Source: an uncultured Gammaproteobacteria bacterium
Lineage (GTDB): Bacteria; Pseudomonadota; Gammaproteobacteria; UBA9214
Assembly (NCBI GenBank): GCA_905480065.1
Contig: CAJQOV010000163.1
Coordinates: 1-18,017 of the forward strand
Length of the DNA stretch: 18,017 nt
Direction: 5' to 3'
How positions within the stretch are numbered: position 1 is the first letter of the stretch; each line of letters opens with the position of its first letter. Position numbers and translations under genes: made by a program. This document shows positions 12,640 through 18,017 of this stretch, in pieces. The notes beneath the pieces were generated by a model that saw nothing but the letters and a program-made list of their open reading frames with translations, did no database searches and was not told the DNA's origin.

Positions 12640-13334
12640 AGCAGCTGCCGTTGATCATATTGTTCGCCGGCGTGTTCGGCCTGCAGCCGGCACTGGCGGA
12701 CGATACGGTTCGTTACAACCAGGTCAATCTCTCGGCCCAGGTCAGCGAGCAGGTCGGCAATGACACCATGCACGTGACACTGAATACTTACGGGGAACAC
12801 AGTGATGCCGCCCAGCTTGCCGCCGGTATCAACCGCGACATGGAGTGGGCCCTGTCGGTGGTGAAGCAACACCAGGAAATCAAGGCCGCCACCGGCGGCT
12901 ACCAGACCTGGCCGCTGACCACGAAAGATGGCCGTACCACCACCGGCTGGCGCGGCCAGCAGACCCTGGAACTGGAAAGCAAGGACAGCGAGAAACTCAG
13001 CAAGGTGATAGGCGAGCTGCAGGAAAGGCTCAAGATCAACAACATGAACTTCACGGTCTCCGACGACAAGCGCAGCGGGGTGGAAAACCGCCTGATAGAA
13101 AGTGCACTGGATGCGTTCAAGGTACGTGCCCGGATCGTCACCGCCAACCTCAAGGCGCGCGAGTACCGCGTCGTCTCGATCAACATCGGCAGCTCTGCGC
13201 AGCAACCACCGGTCATCTACCGTTCCAGGATGGCTATGGCTGCAATGGAAGCGGAATCCCCGGTGGCCGTGGAAAGCGGCGAGAGCCAGGTGCAGGTAAA
13301 CGTCAGTGGCACCATCGAACTGGTGATGCCGTAG
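12636..13334 (+). CDS. Periplasmic SIMPL-domain (DUF541) protein
   Basis: The 232-residue product begins with a signal peptide (MKQLPLIILFAGVFGLQPAL, then A before cleavage near residue 21). It continues with a SIMPL/DUF541 domain: YNQVNLSAQVSEQVGNDTMH, DGRTTTGWRGQQTLELES, then GVENRLIESALDAFKVRARI, VTANLKAREYRVVSINIG and a C-terminal VQVNVSGTIEL strand. Family members (E. coli YggE is one) are periplasmic or outer-membrane-linked and reduce oxidative stress or act in cell-envelope functions; the biochemical activity is not settled. The start is GTG 12636, with AGGAG at 12623-12627, overlapping the thioredoxin stop by 4 bases. Two hairpins separate it from the convergent amylosucrase gene. 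Confidence 0.9.
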   Translation: MKQLPLIILFAGVFGLQPALADDTVRYNQVNLSAQVSEQVGNDTMHVTLNTYGEHSDAAQLAAGINRDMEWALSVVKQHQEIKAATGGYQTWPLTTKDGRTTTGWRGQQTLELESKDSEKLSKVIGELQERLKINNMNFTVSDDKRSGVENRLIESALDAFKVRARIVTANLKAREYRVVSINIGSSAQQPPVIYRSRMAMAAMEAESPVAVESGESQVQVNVSGTIELVMP

Positions 13335-13340
13335 TCCGCC

Positions 13341-13373
13341 CCTGCAGGCTCTGCAGGAGCGCTTATCAAGCGC
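13341..13373. terminator. Paired hairpins between convergent genes
   Basis: CCTGCAG-GCT-CTGCAGG (13341-13357) and GCGCTT-ATC-AAGCGC (13359-13373) are perfect stems of 7 and 6 bp placed back to back in the 54-base gap between the SIMPL gene and the amylosucrase stop. There is no T-run on either strand, so they may be structural 3' ends serving both transcripts rather than strong intrinsic terminators. Confidence 0.5.
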
Positions 13374-13388
13374 GATGAATTACTTGCG

Positions 13389-15353
13389 CTAGTACGACGG
13401 CCGGTCACTCAACCAGTAGAAACGATACGGCGGGATCACCAGTGTGTCATGGTACAGCGTGGGGGACTCGCCGGAGCATAGATCCCTGACCTGGCCGTAG
13501 GCAAAGCGTCCGCGGTTGCGCAGGTCGTTCAGATCGAGTGACTGTGGGGCGTTGTCGAAGTTGGTGACCACCAGAACATTGTCGCCGGTTTGAAACGGGT
13601 CGTTGCGCATGAATATGAACAGGTGCGGGTTGTCGGTGTCGAGCAGCTCGCGGTTGTTGAAATCGGCAAACGCGGGGATCGACTTGCGCACGGCGATCAT
13701 CCGCTGCAGACCCTCGAATATGCGCTGCTCCACGCTGCCGTGCTGATAGCGAAGCTCTGCCTTGTCCCAGTCGATGCGCGGCCGGTGCAGCCAGCGGTTG
13801 TCGTTCGCCTTGGCGGGGTCGTCCAGGTAGTTGCAGTCATTCAGGGTGCCGATCTCATCCCCGTAGTAGAGCAGCGGGATGCCACCGTAGGACATGATTA
13901 CGCTGTGCAGCAGCAGGATGCGGCGCACAGCCATTTCAATTCCCTCCGGATCGTCCTCGTCCAGCGCACTGCCAAGTCCGATCAGTGATGCGAGCGAGCC
14001 GGAGATGCGTGCATCACCGGTTTTTGCATTGCGGGCAAATGGCTGTCCGCGGGCCGGTGAATCGTCGTATTCCCCGGTGAAGTAATCGACCAGGAAGCGG
14101 CGGTGGGCAAGTGGTTCATAACCGGCCAGGCGGATGTCGTTATCGTCAAAGCCGAGGCCGATGTCATCATGGCAGCGGATGTAGTTCAGCCAGGTGGCGC
14201 GATCGAGCTTGTTCGGCAGGCTGCGTACGCCGATATTGAGCAGGCTGGCATTATGGGTTGCGATAGCATCCCACAGCAGGGCCATGAGGGTGGCGTTGTA
14301 GGCGATCTCGCATTCCTTTGCGATCACGGCGTCTTCGCCAAAATACTTGGCGATTTCTACCGGGGCGACGATGGCTTCAGCGATAAACAGGACGCCACGC
14401 GCGGTCACCTGGCAACAGTCCTTCAACAACTGCAGGATCAGGTGTGCCTCGCGCTCGTTCTGGCAGGTGGTGCCGATTTTCTTCCACAGGAAGGCGACGG
14501 CATCCAGGCGCACGATATCGGCGCCCTGGTTGGCCCAGAACAGGATGATATCCACAATCTCGATGAACACGGCGGGGTTGCTGTAGTTCAGGTCCCACTG
14601 GTAGCTGTTGAATACCGTCATGACCCATTTGCCCATGTCCTCGTCCCAGGTGAAATTGCCGGGTGAGGTCTCGGGAAAAACTTCCGGCATGGTCTCCTCG
14701 AACATGTCCGGGATGTCGCGATTCTCGAAGCAGTAGAAATAATCCTGGTATTGCTTTTCGCCGGCGCGCGCGCGGGTAGCCCATTCGTGTTCATTCGAAG
14801 TGTGGTTGACGACTACGTCGAGGGTCAGCAGCATGTTGCGTTTGCGCAGGTCGGTAGCGACGGAGCGCAGATCATCCAGTGTGCCGGCGCGTTCATCCAG
14901 CGCGCGAAAATCACTGACTGCGTAGCCGCCATCGCTTGCGCCCCTGGGGCATTTCAGGATGGGCATGATATGCAGCAGGTTGATGCCCAGTTCCTGCAGG
15001 TAGGCAACCCTGGATTCCAGCCCCTTGAGATTGCCGGCAAAGCCATCGCAGTACAGTGCCATGCCGACCCACTCCTGGCTCAGGAACCAGTTATGGTTGT
15101 CCTCGCGCTCACGATCCAGTTGCCGCAGCTCCGCGTTGCGCGCCAGGTCATGCCTGGCCAGTACCTCGATGAGCCGCAACATCTGGCGTTCGAAATCCGC
15201 GCGTGTGCCGTAGAGGTGGTGAAACAGCGAATGGATGGCATAGAAATTCGCACCGAGGCGAAGGTAGAAATGGTGCAGGTCATGCTTGCGGATGTCCGCG
15301 TCGAGATTATCCAGCAGTCGGTTCAGCAGGGAGTGTGAAACCTGTTCGTACAT
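13389..15353 (-). CDS. ams: Amylosucrase (GH13)
   Basis: Amylosucrase splits sucrose, transferring glucose to a growing alpha-1,4-glucan and releasing fructose. The 654-residue protein has the helical N-terminal domain of this family and a GH13 barrel. It shows DVVVNHTS (179-186), nucleophile Asp284 in IVRLDAVAFLWK, acid/base Glu326 in FIAEAI and Asp396 in YIRCHDDIGL. These lie within three residues of the Neisseria polysaccharea positions (286, 328, 393). SDGGYAVSDFR (Asp141) and NDNRWLHRPR (Arg520) provide the Asp-Arg pair that shapes the sucrose pocket and separates amylosucrase from alpha-amylases. There is no signal peptide, so it acts on internal sucrose. ATG 15353 lies 3 bases after the fructokinase stop, as the last gene of the sucrose operon. 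Sucrose hydrolase is the only close alternative. Confidence 0.94.
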   Translation of the reverse strand: MYEQVSHSLLNRLLDNLDADIRKHDLHHFYLRLGANFYAIHSLFHHLYGTRADFERQMLRLIEVLARHDLARNAELRQLDREREDNHNWFLSQEWVGMALYCDGFAGNLKGLESRVAYLQELGINLLHIMPILKCPRGASDGGYAVSDFRALDERAGTLDDLRSVATDLRKRNMLLTLDVVVNHTSNEHEWATRARAGEKQYQDYFYCFENRDIPDMFEETMPEVFPETSPGNFTWDEDMGKWVMTVFNSYQWDLNYSNPAVFIEIVDIILFWANQGADIVRLDAVAFLWKKIGTTCQNEREAHLILQLLKDCCQVTARGVLFIAEAIVAPVEIAKYFGEDAVIAKECEIAYNATLMALLWDAIATHNASLLNIGVRSLPNKLDRATWLNYIRCHDDIGLGFDDNDIRLAGYEPLAHRRFLVDYFTGEYDDSPARGQPFARNAKTGDARISGSLASLIGLGSALDEDDPEGIEMAVRRILLLHSVIMSYGGIPLLYYGDEIGTLNDCNYLDDPAKANDNRWLHRPRIDWDKAELRYQHGSVEQRIFEGLQRMIAVRKSIPAFADFNNRELLDTDNPHLFIFMRNDPFQTGDNVLVVTNFDNAPQSLDLNDLRNRGRFAYGQVRDLCSGESPTLYHDTLVIPPYRFYWLSDRPSY

Positions 15354-15356
15354 GGA

Positions 15357-16259
15357 TTATTCGCCTGTTGTTGCGTTGATTTCCCAGGCCGCGAGCAGCG
15401 GCCTGTAGAAGGCGGGGTCGCTCACGGTCGCGCCGCGTTGACCGACGATTTGCGAGGCGAACAGCTGCGCTCGCTCCAGTGTCAGCGACAGCGGCCAGCC
15501 GGAGGTGATGCCCAGTATCGTGACTGCGGTGAACGCGTCACCGGCACCCACGGTATCCACGATGGCGACGTCTCCACCCGGCCTGGCAAGATAGCTCGAT
15601 CCGTCTTTCGTGAAGGCCTGCGCACCTTCTGCACCCAGCGTCACGATCAGCCCCTGCAGGTTATTTACGGCCAGAAAATCCTGTGCCTGGGTGCTGCTGC
15701 CGACCTGGTCCGGAGCCAGCAAGTCCAGTTCAGCGCAATTGAGCTTGACCCAGTCTGCCGCCCTGACCCTGGCCATGACAGTCTGCCTGTCCCACCACGG
15801 CAGACGCAGGTTAACGTCGAGAAAGATGCTGCCGCTGACGGTTTGCCGGGACAGCGCATCCAGTGTTGCGCGCGAGTCCGCTGCGCGAATGGCGAGCGAG
15901 CCGTGATAGAGCAGGGCATCGGGTGGCAACGGTGGCGGCGCCGGCTCGATGGCATCATAGGCGCAATCGGCAACGATGTCATAGGCCGGTTCGTTATCGA
16001 CGATGGATACGCTGACCCGGCCGGTAGGCAGCCGTTCATCGACCTGGACGGATTGCGTGTCCATGCCCCAGTCGCGCATGGCATCGAGTACCGACCTGCC
16101 TTCGGCGTCTGCGCCGACCCGGCTGATGAAGCGCGGTGCAAGCCCGAATGCCTGCAGGTGCCACGCCACGTTGAATGGCGCACCGCCGAGTACCCGCTTG
16201 CCATCGGGAAAATGATCGAACAGCACCTCGCCGAAGATGCAGATGCGGGGTTGTTTCAT
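15357..16259 (-). CDS. PfkB-family fructokinase
   Basis: This 300-residue sugar kinase would phosphorylate the fructose released by amylosucrase to fructose-6-phosphate. N-terminal GGAPFNVAWHLQAFG (25-39) is the PfkB sugar-binding signature, and DTVGAGDAF (235-243) carries the anion hole and catalytic base Asp241. The overall length and the FGEVLFDHFPDG start match bacterial fructokinases. It lies between the sucrose-phosphatase (22-base gap upstream) and amylosucrase (3-base gap downstream), which is the main reason to favour fructose over ribose or adenosine as substrate. In methanotrophs the equivalent gene is called fruK; I leave the symbol blank because that name is also used for 1-phosphofructokinase. 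Confidence 0.9.
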   Translation of the reverse strand: MKQPRICIFGEVLFDHFPDGKRVLGGAPFNVAWHLQAFGLAPRFISRVGADAEGRSVLDAMRDWGMDTQSVQVDERLPTGRVSVSIVDNEPAYDIVADCAYDAIEPAPPPLPPDALLYHGSLAIRAADSRATLDALSRQTVSGSIFLDVNLRLPWWDRQTVMARVRAADWVKLNCAELDLLAPDQVGSSTQAQDFLAVNNLQGLIVTLGAEGAQAFTKDGSSYLARPGGDVAIVDTVGAGDAFTAVTILGITSGWPLSLTLERAQLFASQIVGQRGATVSDPAFYRPLLAAWEINATTGE

Positions 16260-16281
16260 GCGGGTATTCCCGTGGTGAATT

Positions 16282-17124
16282 CTATTCTATCCAGCCGGCG
16301 ATATCCGGGTGGTAATGGGCAATGCCCTCCAGTATACCGGCACTGTAGTTTCCGTTCATTCCCATAAATCCGCCCTGCGCAATGTACAGCTGTGCACCAC
16401 TGCCTGATTCATCGGCCAGCTGCCTGGCGAGTTGCTTGACGTCGCCATGTCCGTTCGCCACCAGTACCGCCGGTATCGGACTCGCCAGCACCTCGATGTC
16501 ATTGCCACTGTCGCCGCAAAACACGGTATTACTGTTATCGAAGCCGTTCATGTGCATGAGCGCTTCCACGGCATGCAGTTTGCTGGCGCATTCCGGCAGG
16601 ATATCCAGCAGGCCGATGGCCATCGGCTCATCGGTGCTCCAGATCAGGGCAGCATGGATGCCGGCCGATTCGAATCGATGCCGGATGACGGCCGAGAGCG
16701 CTTTACGGTCATTGTCCAGGGGCACGTAGTAACTCAGTTTGTAGTCATTCTGCTTGCTGAGTTCCTGCAGGCGCAGGTCGGGCAGGTCCTGCAGCAGCGT
16801 CTTCAGATCGTGGTGTGACTGGTTTGCCCAGTCGCTGGCAAATTCTGCTGCATGGGTGGTGATCCGGGTCCAGGCCTGCTGCTTGCCCACCCGGTAGATG
16901 GTCGTGCCGACATCGCCCACCACGAAGTCCGGTAGCGGCAGCCGGTAATTGAACATGGCCTGTTCCACCAGTGCCCGGTGGCGTCCGCTGACATAGGCCA
17001 GTGTTACCTGCGGATGTGCGACCAGCCGGGCAAAGCGTGCGCGTGCGTCCGGCGATTCTGACTCGGGCCCGTTCGGCAACAGGGTGCGGTCGAGATCGGT
17101 ACAGACCAGCAGGCGCTCGGGCAT
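16282..17124 (-). CDS. spp: Sucrose-6-phosphate phosphatase (HAD family)
   Basis: The 280-residue protein removes phosphate from sucrose-6-phosphate, the last step of sucrose synthesis. All HAD motifs are present: motif I DLDRT (Asp10, Asp12), motif II YVSGR (Ser46), motif III around Lys182 and motif IV GDSGND (204-209). The cap region has KLSYYVPLDNDR (129-140), and the C-terminus reads GGFMGMNGNYSAGILEGIAH. These fit the HAD-IIB sucrose-phosphatase class and not a generic Cof-type phosphatase. Its ATG (17124-17122) shares one base with the stop of the sucrose-phosphate synthase gene (TGATG), so the two are tightly coupled. Mannosylglycerate phosphatase is a related alternative, but the neighbours make sucrose the likely substrate. 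Confidence 0.9.
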   Translation of the reverse strand: MPERLLVCTDLDRTLLPNGPESESPDARARFARLVAHPQVTLAYVSGRHRALVEQAMFNYRLPLPDFVVGDVGTTIYRVGKQQAWTRITTHAAEFASDWANQSHHDLKTLLQDLPDLRLQELSKQNDYKLSYYVPLDNDRKALSAVIRHRFESAGIHAALIWSTDEPMAIGLLDILPECASKLHAVEALMHMNGFDNSNTVFCGDSGNDIEVLASPIPAVLVANGHGDVKQLARQLADESGSGAQLYIAQGGFMGMNGNYSAGILEGIAHYHPDIAGWIE

Positions 17125-18017
17125 CAGGCCGCCGGCACTTCACAGCTATTGAAAAAATCGTAATGGTCGATCGCCTCGAGGATACCCGTGGCGTAGGGCT
17201 GGCTGGCGAAGTAGATGCTTGCCTGGTCGGTCAGCCCGGAAAGTTCCTCGTGGTGGCGATTACCCACCACGACGGCCAGTGTGTTGCCACGCATCATGTC
17301 TTCATCGGCGCCTGATCCGCCGGCGACCAGGATTTGTTCCAGCGGGATGTCCAGGCGTTGTGCCACATAGCGCAGTGCCTGGCCCTTGGAGGCGCGTGCG
17401 GGGATGATGTCGAGAAATTGTCCGAACGAGACGATCACGTTGGCCGTCAGGTCATTCTGGCGAATCAGGCTGACGATATCATCGTAGGCGGGCGCCTTGT
17501 TTGCATCGAAGTAATAGGACAGTTTGAAGCGGCTCTGGTCATTCTTGGGTTGCTGCTTGATGCCGGGCAGATCCTCGATCACGCGCCGCACGCGCAGCGG
17601 GTTCCAGTGATAGTCGATGTGATCGGCCCAGTAGTTGTCCTCGGTCAGCGACTGACCGTAATGGATGCGTGTGCCCAGGCTGCTGATCAGGATATCCGGT
17701 GTCGGGATGCGGTATTTTTTTATGATGCCCAGTGCGGAATCGATACGCCTGCCGGTGGCAATGCCGAAGGTCACGCACTTGCGGTTCTGGCGCATGACCT
17801 CGGCAAAGCGCTGCAACGCGGCCGGGTTGCCGACCAGGTTCTGATCGAGGTCGGTGAACAGGGCGCGGTCGCGGAAATGCACCGCACGCGGTGGCGGACG
17901 CTGCCAGTCGACCGGACGGCTCTTGCCGCGCAGCCTGCCGGCCTGCTCGAGGTATTTGTCGGCGTGTGCGGACCACGAGTAATGCTTGCGTACGCCCTTG
18001 AGCCCGTTGCGCGCAGC
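17124..18017 (-). CDS. sps: Sucrose-phosphate synthase, C-terminal part; start lies beyond the window
   Basis: Sucrose-phosphate synthase joins UDP-glucose (or ADP-glucose) and fructose-6-phosphate. The frame is open to the right edge of the window and gives 297 residues. The first residues (NGLKGVRKHYSWSAHADKYL) are the end of the GT4 glycosyltransferase domain. From about residue 50 on is the HAD-like domain: RALFTDLDQNLVGNP and AGGSGADEDMMRGN. These motifs are degenerate relative to a working phosphatase: DLDQN has no Thr, and the motif IV Asp is Ser. This is usual for synthase-linked domains and explains the separate phosphatase gene downstream. The C-terminus ends DFFNSCEVPAA. The stop TGA shares its last base with the spp ATG. 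It is the most upstream operon gene visible; the operon promoter is outside the window. Confidence 0.93.
   Translation of the reverse strand, partial: AARNGLKGVRKHYSWSAHADKYLEQAGRLRGKSRPVDWQRPPPRAVHFRDRALFTDLDQNLVGNPAALQRFAEVMRQNRKCVTFGIATGRRIDSALGIIKKYRIPTPDILISSLGTRIHYGQSLTEDNYWADHIDYHWNPLRVRRVIEDLPGIKQQPKNDQSRFKLSYYFDANKAPAYDDIVSLIRQNDLTANVIVSFGQFLDIIPARASKGQALRYVAQRLDIPLEQILVAGGSGADEDMMRGNTLAVVVGNRHHEELSGLTDQASIYFASQPYATGILEAIDHYDFFNSCEVPAA

Noticed and set aside
14751..15338. 195-codon plus-strand open frame opposite amylosucrase
   Set aside because: Antisense shadow; the amylosucrase catalytic motifs on the other strand settle the coding direction.
15438..16367. 309-codon plus-strand open frame opposite the fructokinase
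   Set aside because: Fully antisense to a gene with PfkB motifs, no ribosome-binding site or recognisable domain.

Overview
The window is about 18 kb of a GC-rich proteobacterial chromosome, most likely a gammaproteobacterium. The evidence is htpG and adk lying in the same neighbourhood (adjacent in E. coli), an Hsp15 (HslR) gene of E. coli length, a PpnP nucleoside phosphorylase, and a sucrose gene set (sucrose-phosphate synthase, sucrose-phosphatase, fructokinase, amylosucrase) of the kind known from halotolerant methanotrophs and related chemolithotrophs. I infer a halotolerant, free-living gammaproteobacterium; the species cannot be named from the sequence alone. No rRNA, tRNA, CRISPR array, transposase gene or phage gene is visible.

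Layout. Positions 1-1796 (+) hold the C-terminal half of HtpG and a cytoplasmic FrnE-type DsbA-family oxidoreductase. Positions 1797-4606 are accessory-like: a secreted SYLF protein (+), a small secreted two-cysteine protein (-) and a DJ-1/PfpI-family protein (-), interspersed with three small mobile or repetitive elements (2121-2232, 2871-2959, 4144-4246) and long stretches without genes. Positions 4607-6750 (+) hold a compact group: hslR, a NUDIX hydrolase overlapping it by 4 bases, ppnP and a divergent GpsA-like dehydrogenase. Positions 6833-9397 (+) hold a MoxR AAA+ ATPase and a VWA/metallopeptidase-like partner, separated by a 294-bp block of repeats with nested inverted repeats. adk follows (9511-10167) with a textbook terminator, then a diguanylate cyclase with an intact I-site (10483-11997), a second copy of the repeat block, and a translationally coupled thioredoxin / SIMPL-domain pair (12259-13334).

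The last 4.6 kb are on the minus strand and converge on the SIMPL gene. They form one tight operon read right to left: sucrose-phosphate synthase (only the C-terminal HAD-like part is in the window), sucrose-6-phosphate phosphatase, a PfkB fructokinase and amylosucrase. Together these would make sucrose as a compatible solute or carbon store, then split it into an alpha-glucan plus fructose, with fructose returned to metabolism by phosphorylation.

The most unusual material is the repeats. Two copies of a composite element (a CGCAAAGACGC block, a 9-bp tandem CACAGAG run, then an ATTCCCGC hairpin) lie 4 kb apart, and one sits inside the moxR/VWA gene pair. Two MITE-like elements share terminal inverted repeats, and a 23-bp perfect inverted repeat fills the gap between two convergent genes. 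Among the proteins, the GpsA-like dehydrogenase is the oddest: it keeps the catalytic Lys and Asp but lacks the Ser-Arg-Asn motif expected for substrate phosphate binding. I do not see a clear new multi-gene system.
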